Positions 29,803-41,424 of a stretch of 64,000 nt of DNA are shown here, in pieces. Each line of letters begins with the position of its first letter. The stretch's first letter is position 1. Source of the stretch: Methyloversatilis universalis EHg5 (GTDB lineage Bacteria > Pseudomonadota > Gammaproteobacteria > Burkholderiales > Rhodocyclaceae); the NCBI RefSeq assembly GCF_000378945.1, contig NZ_KB900539.1:3608122-3672121 (forward strand), in the 5' to 3' direction. The notes under the pieces are model-generated. The model saw only the letters and a program-made list of their open reading frames with translations, searched no databases and was not told the origin of the DNA. The position numbers and the translations under genes are program-made.

Positions 29803-31140
29803 TCAGTTGCCCGGCGTCACGCCGTTCGGCAGCAGCACCCACATGCGGCCCTGCTGTTTCATCCGGCCAGCCTGGGCTCCGGCTTCCGGGCCGAAGCCCC
29901 AGAAGAAGTCGGCGCGCACGCCACCCTTGATCGCACCACCGGTGTCCTGCGCCATCATGAGCCGGCGCAGCGGCTGGCTGCTGTTGGGCCGGGTGGTGCT
30001 GAGCCACACCGGCGCGCCCAGCGGTACCGCGCGCGGGTCCACCGCGACCACACGGCCGCCGGCGATCGGTACGCCGAGCGCGCCGAGCGGGCCTTCAGGC
30101 AGGCCGGGCGCCTGTTTGCCGATCGGCAGTTCGCGGAAGAACACATAGCTCGGATTGGCGGCCATCATCGCCGCCACCCGCGACGGGTTGGCACGCGCCC
30201 AGTCGCGTATGCCCTGCATCGACGCCTGTTCCAGCTTAAGTTCGCCCTGATCCACCAGCCAGCGGCCGATGGAGGCGTACGGATGACCGTTCTGGTCGGC
30301 GTAGCCCACGCGCACCCGGCTGCCGTCCGGCAGTTCGACCTGACCCGAGCCCTGCACCTGCAGGAAGAACACGTCCAGCGCGTCGGCCGCCCAGAACAGC
30401 GCCTTGCGGTCCAGCTCCGCGGCGCGCGCGTCCAGTTCGGCACGGCTCCAGTAGGGCACCACCTTGCGCCCTTCCAGCCGGCCGCGCAGCCGCATGTTCT
30501 TCAGGTCCGGATTGACCGCCGACAGGTCGATCACCAGCAGGTCGTCCGGCACCGCGTGGATGGCGTGCCGGTAGGCGCCGCCCCGGCTGCGGCTGGCTTT
30601 CAGCAGCGGCTCGTAATAGCCGGTGATCAGCCCCTGATCGCTGCCGTCGCCGTTGAGCAGCTGCCACGGACGGAAGAAGGCTTCGTAGAAAGCGCGCACC
30701 GCGCCGCGGTCGTTCGGGTCCAGCATGACCAGCGCCGCGCACGGCTCGCTCCAGCCCGGCTTGTTGGCCACCGCGCTGCAGGACGCGCGCAGCGCCGGCA
30801 GCGATTCGCGCAGGTCGTCGTCCTGCCAGCCTTCGAGCGCCGACCAGTCCGCCGGCTGCAACCTCGGTGGCAGCGGCTTGGTTTCGGGCGCCGGCACGGT
30901 CGGACAGACCGGGCAGGCGGCACAGGCGGGCGCGGCCGGACACGCCGGACAGGCGGCCGCGGCCGGTGCCGGCGTCTGCAGCGGCGGACACACGACCGGC
31001 GCGGGCACGCTCACGGCCGGCGCCAATTCGGGCTTCGGTGCAGGTCTGGACGGGGCCTGCGGCGTGCCGGCGCAGGCCGCCAGCAGCAGAGTGACCGTCA
31101 TCAGTACGCCGGCGGTGCGCAGGCGGATTTGCTGGAACAT
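29803..31140 (-). CDS. mltA: Membrane-bound lytic murein transglycosylase A
   Basis: 445 aa lipoprotein; the lipobox is LLAAC at about residue 22. The MltA core starts near residue 145 (RAFYEAFFRPWQLLN, LITGYYEPLL) and the 3D domain near the C-terminus contains the catalytic aspartate in MAQDTGGAIKG. It cleaves the glycan strands of peptidoglycan, releasing 1,6-anhydro-muropeptides. Compared with E. coli MltA it has about 80 extra residues after the lipobox. These are a Pro/Ala linker with repeated cysteines (ACPACPAAPACAACPVC). The core is intact. Confidence 0.93.
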   Translation of the reverse strand: MFQQIRLRTAGVLMTVTLLLAACAGTPQAPSRPAPKPELAPAVSVPAPVVCPPLQTPAPAAAACPACPAAPACAACPVCPTVPAPETKPLPPRLQPADWSALEGWQDDDLRESLPALRASCSAVANKPGWSEPCAALVMLDPNDRGAVRAFYEAFFRPWQLLNGDGSDQGLITGYYEPLLKASRSRGGAYRHAIHAVPDDLLVIDLSAVNPDLKNMRLRGRLEGRKVVPYWSRAELDARAAELDRKALFWAADALDVFFLQVQGSGQVELPDGSRVRVGYADQNGHPYASIGRWLVDQGELKLEQASMQGIRDWARANPSRVAAMMAANPSYVFFRELPIGKQAPGLPEGPLGALGVPIAGGRVVAVDPRAVPLGAPVWLSTTRPNSSQPLRRLMMAQDTGGAIKGGVRADFFWGFGPEAGAQAGRMKQQGRMWVLLPNGVTPGN

Positions 31141-31236
31141 CGGGATTTAATTAGATTGATGCGCCCGCGGCGCCGAGTGCGCCATGATAACGAGCACCGC
31201 GCCCAAGGGCCGGTGCGATGATGAAAGCTCCGTTCC

Positions 31237-31368
31237 ATGTGGTTATTCCTGCTCGAGGCCGGCACCGCGCTGGCGCTCTTCCTGTTCATCCTCTGGTGGA
31301 CCCTGCCAAAGAAGGACAAGGCCCGCATCGACCCGACCGAAAGGAAGGACGACGATGGCCAGCGCTGA
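31237..31368 (+). CDS. Small single-helix membrane protein
   Basis: 43 aa: MWLFLLEAGTALALFLFILW is one membrane helix, followed by a charged cytoplasmic tail with KKDKARIDPTERK. The stop overlaps the start of the DUF815 ATPase gene by 14 bp. The ATPase ribosome site (AAGGAAGG) lies inside this frame, so translation is likely coupled. The hydrophobic/charged pattern and overlap argue for a real gene. The function is unknown; an anchor or partner for the ATPase is a guess. Confidence 0.6.
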   Translation: MWLFLLEAGTALALFLFILWWTLPKKDKARIDPTERKDDDGQR

Positions 31369-32248
31369 CGGTTTCGAGGGCCTGATCGCCCGCGCGCACG
31401 CGCTGTTCGACCGGCTGGAGCACATTCTGCCGCCGCCGCCGGTTGCGCCGGACTGGAAGGCGATCGCCTTCCGCTGGCGCCGCGTCAATGGCCGCGGCCG
31501 GCTGGAAACGGTGGCCCATCCGCACCGGCTGCGTCTGGCCGACCTGCGCGACATCGACGTACAGAAGGCGCGCATCAAGGCCAACACGAAGCAGTTCGTC
31601 GAAGGCAAGCCGGCCAACAACGTACTGCTGACCGGCGCGCGCGGCACCGGCAAGAGCTCGCTGGTGAAGGCGCTGCTGAACGAGTACGCGAAGAAGGGCC
31701 TGCGGCTGATCGAGGTCGACCGCGACGACCTGACCGACCTGCCAGACATCACCGACCTGATCGCGAACCGGCCCGAGCGCTTCATCATCTACTGCGACGA
31801 CCTGTCCTTCGAATCGGGCGAACCCGGTTACAAGGCGCTGAAAAGCATTCTCGACGGCTCGGTATCGGCGGTGCTGGACAACGTGCTCATCTACGCCACC
31901 TCCAACCGTCGCCACCTGATGCCCGAGTACTTCTCGGAAAACCGCGAGGCCCGGCATGTCGACGGCGAAGTGCACCCGGGCGAGGCGATCGAGGAAAAGG
32001 TGTCGCTGTCCGAGCGTTTCGGCCTGTGGCTCTCTTTCTACCCCTTCGATCAGGACGCCTACCTGAACATCGTGAACCACTGGCTCAAGAGCTTCGGGCT
32101 GGACGCCGACCAGATCGCCGCCGCGCGCAGCGCCGCACTGCTGTGGTCGATCGAGCGCGGCGCCCGCAGCGGCCGCGTGGCCTGGCAGTTCGCCCGCGAC
32201 TGGGCCGGCCAGCACGCGGTGTCCGCGCCTGCCCGGGGCGCTCGATGA
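31355..32248 (+). CDS. DUF815-family AAA+ ATPase
   Basis: 297 aa from ATG with AAGGAAGGACGACG upstream. Walker A is GARGTGKSSLVKA and Walker B is FIIYCDDLSFE. The sensor region is IYATSNRRHLMPEYF. The family is widespread in proteobacteria with no defined role. Its stop overlaps the start of the Nudix gene by 4 bp (ATGA), so the pair is translationally coupled, an arrangement I recall in other betaproteobacteria. Confidence 0.9.
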   Translation: MASADGFEGLIARAHALFDRLEHILPPPPVAPDWKAIAFRWRRVNGRGRLETVAHPHRLRLADLRDIDVQKARIKANTKQFVEGKPANNVLLTGARGTGKSSLVKALLNEYAKKGLRLIEVDRDDLTDLPDITDLIANRPERFIIYCDDLSFESGEPGYKALKSILDGSVSAVLDNVLIYATSNRRHLMPEYFSENREARHVDGEVHPGEAIEEKVSLSERFGLWLSFYPFDQDAYLNIVNHWLKSFGLDADQIAAARSAALLWSIERGARSGRVAWQFARDWAGQHAVSAPARGAR

Positions 32249-33195
32249 GCGAACGCAAGCAGGTGGCGGTGGCCGCCGCGGTCATCTTCCGCGACGCGCC
32301 GCAGGGGCGAGAGTTCCTGCTCGGCCAGCGCGCGCCCGGCACCTTCTACCCGGGCTACTGGGAATTCCCGGGTGGCAAGGTCGAGAAGGGCGAAGCGCCG
32401 ATGGATGCGCTGAAGCGCGAACTGGACGAGGAACTGGGCATCCGCGTCGAGCACTGCACGCCCTGGATCACGCTGTCGCACGAGTACGAACACGCGCATG
32501 TGCGGCTGCACTTCTTCCGCGTCGAGCGCTGGAACGGCCGGGTGCATGACCATGTGCACAGCGCACTGGCCTGGCAGACCGCCGACGCGCTCACCGTGTC
32601 GCCCATGCTGCCGGCCAACGGCCCGGTCATGAAATCGCTGCGCCTGCCAGCGCGGATGGCGGTCACCCACGCCTTCCAGATCGGTGCCGCCGCCCAGCTC
32701 GATGCGCTGCGCCAGGCCTGCCGCCGCGACCGGCTCATGCTGCAGATCCGCGAACCGGTGCTGGACGCCGCCACGCTCGATTTCGCACGCGAGGCGATAG
32801 GCATCGCCCGCGATCACGGCTGCCCGGCAGTGCTGAACGGCCCGGTGGCGGTGGCGCAGGCACTGGGTGCCGACGGCGTGCACCTGAAGGCCGCCCAGCT
32901 GGCCGAGCTGGCGGCACGCCCTGACTTCGAATGGGTGGGCGCCTCCTGCCACACGGCTTCAGAACTGGCACAGGCCGCACGGCTGGGGCTGGATTACGCG
33001 GTGGCCGGATCGGTGCTGCCCACCGCGACCCACCCGGGCGGCGACACGCTGGGCTGGGACGGTTTCGCCGCGCTGGTCGCCGGCAGCCCGCTGCCGGTGT
33101 TCGCCATCGGCGGTCTGGACGACAGCCATCTGGCGCAGGCCCAGACCTGCGGCGCGCACGGCATTGCCGCGATACGCGGCGCCTGGGTGCTCTAG
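32245..33195 (+). CDS. Nudix (MutT-like) hydrolase fused to ThiE-like domain
   Basis: 316 aa. The N-terminal 130 residues contain a full Nudix box (GKVEKGEAPMDALKRELDEE, then LGI). The C-terminal part (about 140-316) is a TIM-barrel like thiamine-phosphate synthase: RLMLQIREPVLD, VLNGPVAVAQALGADGVHL, WVGASCHTASELAQA and PVFAIGGL. Such fusions are usually annotated as 8-oxo-dGTP pyrophosphatases. Whether the ThiE-like half makes thiamine phosphate is uncertain, but thiS, thiG and thiC are also in this window. Confidence 0.9.
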   Translation: MSERKQVAVAAAVIFRDAPQGREFLLGQRAPGTFYPGYWEFPGGKVEKGEAPMDALKRELDEELGIRVEHCTPWITLSHEYEHAHVRLHFFRVERWNGRVHDHVHSALAWQTADALTVSPMLPANGPVMKSLRLPARMAVTHAFQIGAAAQLDALRQACRRDRLMLQIREPVLDAATLDFAREAIGIARDHGCPAVLNGPVAVAQALGADGVHLKAAQLAELAARPDFEWVGASCHTASELAQAARLGLDYAVAGSVLPTATHPGGDTLGWDGFAALVAGSPLPVFAIGGLDDSHLAQAQTCGAHGIAAIRGAWVL

Positions 33196-33197
33196 TC

Positions 33198-34079
33198 ATG
33201 ACCGGCCGGCGCGCCTTCCTGCTGCAGGCTGCGGCACTGACCGCCGCCCCTGCATTCGCGCGCGCCGCGCCCGCCGCCTTCGAGCGCGGCCTGCTGTGGC
33301 GGGTGAGCATCGAAGGCGTGGCGCCCGGCTTTCTTTACGGCACGCTGCACAGTGGCGACCCGCGAGTGCTGGCGCGGGTCGAGGCGCTGCGCGGGCCGAT
33401 CGCAGGCGCTCGCCTGTTCATGCCGGAGCTGGTGACCGACGCCGAGGCGGTCAGCATCTATATGGCGGCCAGTGTCTATGGCAGCGACGACCTGCCGCGC
33501 CGGGTGGGCAAGGCGAAATGGCCACGCATCGAACAGGCGCTGGCCCTGCACGGCGTGGATGCGCGGGTGGCGCCGCGATTGCGCCCCTGGGCGGCGCTGA
33601 TCACGCTGCTGCAGCCGGTCAGTGCGCAGCAGCCGTCACTGGACGAGGCGCTGATCGATGTCGCACGCGCCCGGCGCGTGCCGGTGCAGGCAATCGAACA
33701 GGTGCAGGAACAGATAGACGCGATCGCACTGCTGCCGGAAGACACCCAGATCGCGCTGCTGATCGACGCCTCACGCAGACACGACCTGATACAGGCCGGC
33801 ATCGAGCCGATGACCCGTGCCTGGCTGGCCGGCGACATCGGAGAACTGGCGCGCATCAACACCCGGCTCATGTCGGTGGAGCCGTCGCTGAAGCTGCACG
33901 GCCAGCGCTTCCTGCAGGCGCTGCTGGGCGCGCGTAACGCGCGCTTCGAACAGCGTCTGCTGCCGGAACTGCGCCAGGGCGGCGTGTTCGCGGCCTTCGG
34001 CGCCGCGCATCTGACCGGGGCGGACGGCATGCTGTCACGCCTGTCGGCACAGGGATTCACCGTGGAGAGGGCGGACTGA
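33198..34079 (+). CDS. TraB/GumN-family protein, probably Tat-exported
   Basis: 293 aa. The N-terminus TGRRAFLLQAAALTAAPAFA has a twin-arginine motif and a cleavable hydrophobic stretch. The mature part has the two family landmarks: GTLHSGDPRVL near the N-terminus and FGAAHLTGADGMLSRL near the C-terminus, the latter including the conserved G-x-x-H. TraB/GumN proteins are thought to be metalloproteases or signalling enzymes; the bacterial role is unclear. It starts 3 bp after the Nudix gene and so belongs to the same operon. Confidence 0.85.
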   Translation: MTGRRAFLLQAAALTAAPAFARAAPAAFERGLLWRVSIEGVAPGFLYGTLHSGDPRVLARVEALRGPIAGARLFMPELVTDAEAVSIYMAASVYGSDDLPRRVGKAKWPRIEQALALHGVDARVAPRLRPWAALITLLQPVSAQQPSLDEALIDVARARRVPVQAIEQVQEQIDAIALLPEDTQIALLIDASRRHDLIQAGIEPMTRAWLAGDIGELARINTRLMSVEPSLKLHGQRFLQALLGARNARFEQRLLPELRQGGVFAAFGAAHLTGADGMLSRLSAQGFTVERAD

Positions 34080-34174
34080 CTCCAGTTTCGTGACTTCCTG
34101 CCGTAGTTCATGCACGAAGTCGCGCCTCACCGGTGCGCACACCACCTGTTTGGAAACCTGACCGGAGCCCCGTC

Positions 34175-36211
34175 ATGTTCGCATTCAACCGCCTGTCGGT
34201 CGTGAGCCAGCTGTCCAGCTCGATCGGCCTGCTCTGCCTCACCGTCTTCACCGGCCTGATTGCCGTCGTTTCGATTTCCAGCAATCGCACGGCAATCGAC
34301 CAGACCCGTGCCCATCTTGGCGATCAGGCCGACGCCACCACCAAGCTGCTGGACCTGAGCTACGACGGCGCGATGACGAATGCCGAAAAGGGCATGGCGG
34401 CGTTCAAGCGCGCACTCGGTGGCGAGGTGACGGTCAGCGACGATACGGTGGCAATGGGCAACCACCCCGCGGTACGCGTGGCCCGCGTCGGCGCGGTTGC
34501 ACTCAATGGCGACGAGAACCGGATGAAGCACATCCGCGACCTGACCGGTGCCGATCCGGCGGTGATGGTGCGGGTGGGTGACGAATTCGTCCGCGTGGCC
34601 ACGCTGCTGAAGGACAAGGACGGCAAGTCGCAGGCCGGGGTTGCCATCAAGGCCGGGCCGGAAACCGAGGCCCTGCTGAAGGGCGACAGCTATCGCGGCG
34701 TGGTCGAGCGCAACGGCCGCTTCTTCATTTCTTCGCTGGAACCGATCAAGGACAGCACCGGCCGCGTGGCCGGGGCGCTGTCAGCGCGGGTGGACGTGCA
34801 GTCGGTGATCGACCAGCTGTTCGCTTCGCTGAAAACCATCAAGGTCGGCGAAACCGGCTACATCCACGTGATCAAGCCGGGCAACGACGCCGACAGTACG
34901 CAGATGCTCTACCACCCGAAACACGCGGGCAAGGCAATGAAGGACATCGGCAATCCGGAGCTCACCCGGGTGATCGCCGAACAGATCAAGCAGCAGGAAG
35001 GCGACCACATCTACGATTGGCCGACTGCCGACGGTTCGATGTCACCCAAGATCGCCGCCTTCCGCAAGTCCGACAAATGGGGCTGGATCGTGTCCTCCGG
35101 CGCCCACGTCGATGAATTCACCCGCGACACCACCCACCTGCGCAATCTGCTGATCGGCTTCTGCGTCGCCGCCGGCCTGCTGTTCGCAGGCATGACCTGG
35201 TGGCTGGCCCGCAGCCGGCTGTCACGCCTGCGTGACGTGTCGGCCGCAATGACCCGCCTCGGCAACGGCGACTTCAGCCAGCGCCTGCCGGTGATCAGCG
35301 GCGAAAGCCACAACGAGCTGGACCTGATTTCGCTGCAGATGAACGAAGCCACCCGCAAGACCGCCAGCCTCATCACCGCCACCGCCGACGCGGCACGCGC
35401 GGTGGGCGACGCCGCGCGCAGCCTGCGAGCAGGTTCGTCCGAAGTGGTCAGCGGTTCGACCGAACAGAGCAGCGCAGCCGCCGGCCTGGCCGCCGCAATC
35501 GAGCAGCTCTCAGTCAGCATCACCCATGTCGCCGACAGCGCCGGCGTGGCTGACGGCATCACGCGTGAAGCGCGCACCGCGGCCAGCGACGGCGAACGCA
35601 AACTGGCCAGCATGGTGGACGGCATGCAGCGCATCGCCGCCGAAATCAGCGACGCCTCGACCGCGGTCAGCGATCTGGCCGGACGCACCCGCGAAATTTC
35701 CAACGTCGGCCGCATCATCCAGGAGATCGCCGAACAGACCAATCTGCTGGCGCTCAATGCCGCCATCGAAGCCGCCCGCGCCGGCGAGTCCGGCCGCGGT
35801 TTCGCGGTGGTGGCCGACGAAGTGCGCAAGCTGGCTGAACGCACCGCTGCCTCCACTCAGGAAATCGCCAGCATGGTGAGCAGCGTGCAGGCCGACGCCG
35901 ACAAGGTGGTCCGCCGCATCAGCGAAGTCAGCGGCCAGGTCGATCTTGGCGTGAATCTGGCGAGCGAAGCAGGCGAAGTGCTGCGCGTGATCAGCGATCA
36001 CAGCGAGCGCACCGCCGATGCGATGAAGGAAATCGCCGCCGCCACCCGCGAACAGAGCAGCGCCAGCCAGTCGGTGGCGCAGGGTGTGGAACGCATCGCC
36101 GGCATGGCGGAGCAGAATGCCGACATCACCCGCCGTGCCGACGGCCAGACCCACGGTCTGGAAGTGCTGGCCGGGGAACTGCAGGACAACGTCGGCCGCT
36201 TCGTGGTCTGA
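34175..36211 (+). CDS. Methyl-accepting chemotaxis protein
   Basis: 678 aa; ATG follows GGAG. A membrane helix near residues 12-35 and a second near 330-350 ([19 protein letters not shown]) flank a large periplasmic Cache-type ligand domain with the motif [17 protein letters not shown] domain follows ([19 protein letters not shown]). The cytoplasmic signalling hairpin includes the invariant tip [20 protein letters not shown] and then [18 protein letters not shown]. No C-terminal CheR-docking pentapeptide is evident. The ligand is unknown. Confidence 0.95.
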   Translation: MFAFNRLSVVSQLSSSIGLLCLTVFTGLIAVVSISSNRTAIDQTRAHLGDQADATTKLLDLSYDGAMTNAEKGMAAFKRALGGEVTVSDDTVAMGNHPAVRVARVGAVALNGDENRMKHIRDLTGADPAVMVRVGDEFVRVATLLKDKDGKSQAGVAIKAGPETEALLKGDSYRGVVERNGRFFISSLEPIKDSTGRVAGALSARVDVQSVIDQLFASLKTIKVGETGYIHVIKPGNDADSTQMLYHPKHAGKAMKDIGNPELTRVIAEQIKQQEGDHIYDWPTADGSMSPKIAAFRKSDKWGWIVSSGAHVDEFTRDTTHLRNLLIGFCVAAGLLFAGMTWWLARSRLSRLRDVSAAMTRLGNGDFSQRLPVISGESHNELDLISLQMNEATRKTASLITATADAARAVGDAARSLRAGSSEVVSGSTEQSSAAAGLAAAIEQLSVSITHVADSAGVADGITREARTAASDGERKLASMVDGMQRIAAEISDASTAVSDLAGRTREISNVGRIIQEIAEQTNLLALNAAIEAARAGESGRGFAVVADEVRKLAERTAASTQEIASMVSSVQADADKVVRRISEVSGQVDLGVNLASEAGEVLRVISDHSERTADAMKEIAAATREQSSASQSVAQGVERIAGMAEQNADITRRADGQTHGLEVLAGELQDNVGRFVV

Positions 36212-36353
36212 GGCGCCGGCAGCGCCCCCGGAAGCCACACGCCGCCCCTCCCGGTCAGGCGCCCTTCCGTTTTTCGCTCCTCGGCTCGTGCGGTGGCCGG
36301 GCGAGACCGCGGCTGCGGCGTATACTCCGCAGTCACGCTCATCTGCCCGCCCC

Positions 36354-37199
36354 ATGCTCAGCTACCGCCACGCCTTCCACGCCGGCAATCCGGCCGACGT
36401 GCTCAAGCACTTCGTGCTGACCGAATTGCTCCAGCACCTGAACCAGAAGGACAAACCCTACTGGTACATCGACACCCACGCCGGTGCCGGTGGCTATGCG
36501 CTGGACAGCGGCTACGCCGCGAAAAATGCCGAATACGCGGAAGGCATCGGCCGTCTGTGGTCGGCGCGCGATCTGCCGGCCGCGCTCGGCACCTATGTCG
36601 ACATCGTGCGCGCCTTCAACGAGGGCGATGCGCTGCGCGCCTATCCGGGCTCGCCCATGGTGGCGCGCGCACTGCTGCGCGAACACGACCGGATGAAGCT
36701 GTTCGAACTGCACACCACCGACAACAGGCTGCTGAACGAAGCTTTCGCCGGCGCCGGCCGCAGCGTGAAGATCGAGAAGCATGACGGCTTCTCCAGCCTG
36801 AAGTCCATGCTGCCGCCGCCCACCCGGCGCGCGCTGGTGCTGATCGACCCGCCGTACGAAATCCGCGAAGACTACCGCTACACCTTTGAAACGCTGCGCG
36901 AGGCGGTGGTGCGCTTCCCGACCGGCACCTACTGCGTGTGGTATCCGCAACTGCAGAAGATGGATTCGCGCGACCTGCCGGCCAAGCTCAAGCGCATGAA
37001 GGTGGACAGCTGGCTGCACGTGGCGCTCACCACCCGCACGCCGCCCGCCGACGGCTTCGGCATGTACGGCAGCGGCCTGTTCATCGTCAATCCGCCATGG
37101 ACGCTGCCGGCCACGCTGAAGTCGGTCATGCCCTGGCTGGTGAAGACGCTGGGGCAGGACGCCGGCGCCAAGTTCGAGCTGGAATCGCAGATTCCCTGA
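36354..37199 (+). CDS. rlmJ: 23S rRNA (adenine2030-N6)-methyltransferase
   Basis: 281 aa, matching RlmJ of E. coli (280 aa). The N-terminus MLSYRHAFHAGNPADVLKH and the SAM-binding DTHAGAGGYAL are diagnostic, and the catalytic motif IV is DPPYE. The enzyme methylates N6 of A2030 in 23S rRNA. It is a single gene behind a short intergenic region. Confidence 0.95.
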   Translation: MLSYRHAFHAGNPADVLKHFVLTELLQHLNQKDKPYWYIDTHAGAGGYALDSGYAAKNAEYAEGIGRLWSARDLPAALGTYVDIVRAFNEGDALRAYPGSPMVARALLREHDRMKLFELHTTDNRLLNEAFAGAGRSVKIEKHDGFSSLKSMLPPPTRRALVLIDPPYEIREDYRYTFETLREAVVRFPTGTYCVWYPQLQKMDSRDLPAKLKRMKVDSWLHVALTTRTPPADGFGMYGSGLFIVNPPWTLPATLKSVMPWLVKTLGQDAGAKFELESQIP

Positions 37200-37242
37200 T
37201 TCCCGACCCCTCCTTGCCGGGCACCCCGCCGGAGCGCAGGCC

Positions 37243-37683
37243 ATGCTGCTGCAGACCACGATAGACACCATTACCCACGCCATCGGTCTGGCGGTGGCGC
37301 CGGTGTTCCTTCTTACCGCGCTGTCCACGCTGATCGGCACGCTGAACAACCGGCTCGGCCGCATCATCGACCGCCGCCGGGTGGTGCTGGCGCGCGGCAG
37401 CCAGCCCTGCGAGGACGCGACGCTGAGCAACGCGACCGAACTGGATCTGCTGGCGCAGCGCGCGCGGCTCATCTACCTCGCCATCCTGTTCTCGGTGGCC
37501 GCCGCGCTGCTGGTCTGTCTGGTGGTGGCCTGCGCCTTCTTCGGCGTGCTGTTCACCGTGGTGCTGGCCGATCTGCTGGCGGTGCTGTTCGTGCTCGCGA
37601 TGCTGGCGCTGATCACGTCGCTGAGCCTGTTCCTGCGCGAAGTGTTCGTCGCGGTCTTCACCGCCACCCACGCCAATCGCTGA
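37243..37683 (+). CDS. DUF2721-family membrane protein
   Basis: 146 aa. Three predicted membrane helices: one near residues 8-32, then two closely spaced (IYLAILFSVAAALLVCLVVA and VLADLLAVLFVLAMLALI). Between helices 1 and 2 is the conserved basic stretch NNRLGRIIDRRRVV. The family function is unknown. It follows rlmJ by about 40 bp and may be cotranscribed. Confidence 0.82.
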   Translation: MLLQTTIDTITHAIGLAVAPVFLLTALSTLIGTLNNRLGRIIDRRRVVLARGSQPCEDATLSNATELDLLAQRARLIYLAILFSVAAALLVCLVVACAFFGVLFTVVLADLLAVLFVLAMLALITSLSLFLREVFVAVFTATHANR

Positions 37684-37739
37684 GATTGCTGAGCGTGCTC
37701 TCCCTTAGCATACGAACAAGTTGATTTTCTTTACAGCCA

Positions 37740-37757
37740 ATAGTCCGAACGGACTAT
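37740..37757. promoter_or_regulatory. Inverted repeat upstream of PhoX-like PEP-CTERM gene
   Basis: ATAGTCCGAACGGACTAT: 8-bp perfect arms around AA. The imperfect symmetry extends three more bases on each side (one mismatch). It lies 102 bp upstream of the start at 37859 in an AT-richer stretch and is a plausible operator. The regulator is unknown. Confidence 0.45.
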
Positions 37758-37858
37758 CGGCAAGCCTGTCCCGCGTCACCGCGACGGCACATGGACTCTC
37801 TAGATTGCGCTGACCCCTGCCCGATGAGGCGGGGTATCCATCCAACAGGGAGTCCACA

Positions 37859-39325
37859 ATGCAAACCCGCAAGCTCGCCATAGCCGCCGCCATTGGTCTG
37901 ATGGGCGTTTCCGCCCAGCAGGCATTCGCTGCGGACCTCACCTACTTCGACAACTTCACGCCGCTGAGCGCCTCGGCCGGTGCCACTGCGACGCCGGCCA
38001 CGCCGATCACGCTGTCGTCGCCCTTCTTCTCGCAGAAGACCATTGCCGACCGCGCAACCCAGAACCTGGCATCGCCGGGCTCGAACTCGGGCAGCTGGGA
38101 CATGATCACCGCGAACGAATCCGGCCCGGACGCCGGCCGTTACCTGTTCATGCCCTTCGAGACCGGTTCGGGCGGCGTGCAGCGTATCGACCTGTGGAAC
38201 AGCAACTACGCCACCCGCACCGTCACCATCGTGGCGCCGGGCAGCCAGGGCTTCGTGTCGGGCGACGCCTCGCGCTGGACGCCGTGGGGCAGCTACCTGA
38301 CCGCCGAGGAATCCTGGGGCACCGGCAGCAGCAAGGGCCGCCTGTTCGAAATCACCAACTCGACCACCGCCGGCGCCAACGGCGGCACCTTCGTCCAGCG
38401 CAACGTGATTCCGCGCGTATCGCACGAAGGTCTGGCGTTCGACAGCAACAAGAACTTCTACTTCATCGACGAACTGAACGGCGGCTCGGTCTACAAGTAC
38501 GTGTCGGCCAACCCGAACGCCGCCAGCGGTGACGACTACTTCAGCAAGGGCCAGACCTTCGTGCTGAAGGTCGGTGCGGGCGGCCAGTTCGAAGGCAACA
38601 ACGGCCCGGCGATCACCGGTGCCTCGACCTGGGAAGCGATCACCACTGCCACCGGCACCGCCAATGCGGCGACCTGGAGCGCCATGGTGAATCTGGGCGG
38701 CGGCAACTTCGCGCTGGACGGCCGTGCCGCGGCCGATCTGGTGGGTGGCACCGGCTACAACCGTCCGGAAGACCTGGAAATCCAGACCCGTGCCGACGGC
38801 TCGCAGGTGCTGTATTTCGCCACCACCGATTCGGACATCAACGGCAATACCGGCGACGGTCGCAGCCGCGTCTACACGCTGGACGTGAACACCGGTGCGG
38901 TGCGCCTGTTCGCCGACGCGTCCACCATCGACCTGGCGACCGGTCTGGCGGTGGGCGGCGGCTTCCGCAACGCCGACAACCTGGCGATCGACGCCAACGG
39001 CAACATCTACATCATCGAAGACCGTGACGGCGCGGTTGACGACGACATCTGGTTCGCACGCGACCTGAACAAGGACGGCGACCTGCTGGATGCCGGCGAA
39101 GGCCTGGCACGCTGGGCCACCAACGGCACGCCGGGTTCGGAATTCACCGGCCTGTACTTCGACAAGTTCAACCCGAACGTGGCCTACGTGAACATCCAGC
39201 ATCCGGCGGACGGCGTGGATCGCACCATCCAGCTGACCGCCGTGCCGGAACCGGAAAGCTACGCGATGTTCCTGGCTGGCCTCGGCCTGATGGGCATGAT
39301 CGCCCGCCGCCGCAGCCGCGTCTGA
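37859..39325 (+). CDS. PhoX-like (DUF839) PEP-CTERM protein
   Basis: 488 aa. It begins with a signal peptide MQTRKLAIAAAIGLMGVSAQQAFA. The body is a beta-propeller-like fold resembling the PhoX/DUF839 phosphatases: SHEGLAFDSNKNFYFIDE, YNRPEDLEIQTR, NADNLAIDANGNIYIIEDRD. Acidic residues occur at the positions expected to bind Ca and Fe. The C-terminus VPEPESYAMFLAGLGLMGMI then RRRSR is a PEP-CTERM sorting signal. Phosphatase activity is plausible but unproven. The gene ends in a strong terminator at 39347. Confidence 0.85.
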   Translation: MQTRKLAIAAAIGLMGVSAQQAFAADLTYFDNFTPLSASAGATATPATPITLSSPFFSQKTIADRATQNLASPGSNSGSWDMITANESGPDAGRYLFMPFETGSGGVQRIDLWNSNYATRTVTIVAPGSQGFVSGDASRWTPWGSYLTAEESWGTGSSKGRLFEITNSTTAGANGGTFVQRNVIPRVSHEGLAFDSNKNFYFIDELNGGSVYKYVSANPNAASGDDYFSKGQTFVLKVGAGGQFEGNNGPAITGASTWEAITTATGTANAATWSAMVNLGGGNFALDGRAAADLVGGTGYNRPEDLEIQTRADGSQVLYFATTDSDINGNTGDGRSRVYTLDVNTGAVRLFADASTIDLATGLAVGGGFRNADNLAIDANGNIYIIEDRDGAVDDDIWFARDLNKDGDLLDAGEGLARWATNGTPGSEFTGLYFDKFNPNVAYVNIQHPADGVDRTIQLTAVPEPESYAMFLAGLGLMGMIARRRSRV

Positions 39326-39346
39326 TCCCGGGCGTCGCCGCAGCAT

Positions 39347-39374
39347 GAAAAACGGGGGCCGAGGCCCCCGTTTT

Positions 39375-39376
<2 letters not shown>
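39347..39376. terminator. Bidirectional rho-independent terminator
   Basis: 14-bp perfect stem (GAAAAACGGGGGCC and complement) with a 2-nt spacer. It serves the PhoX-like gene from the left and the histidine kinase gene from the right, overlapping the kinase stop codon. Confidence 0.92.
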
Positions 39377-41363
<1,987 letters not shown>

Positions 41364-41424
41364 GCGAGCGGAGGCCGCAAGCCTCCAGGTGTTCAATGCC
41401 AGTTTCGGATAACGGCCAGGGTAC

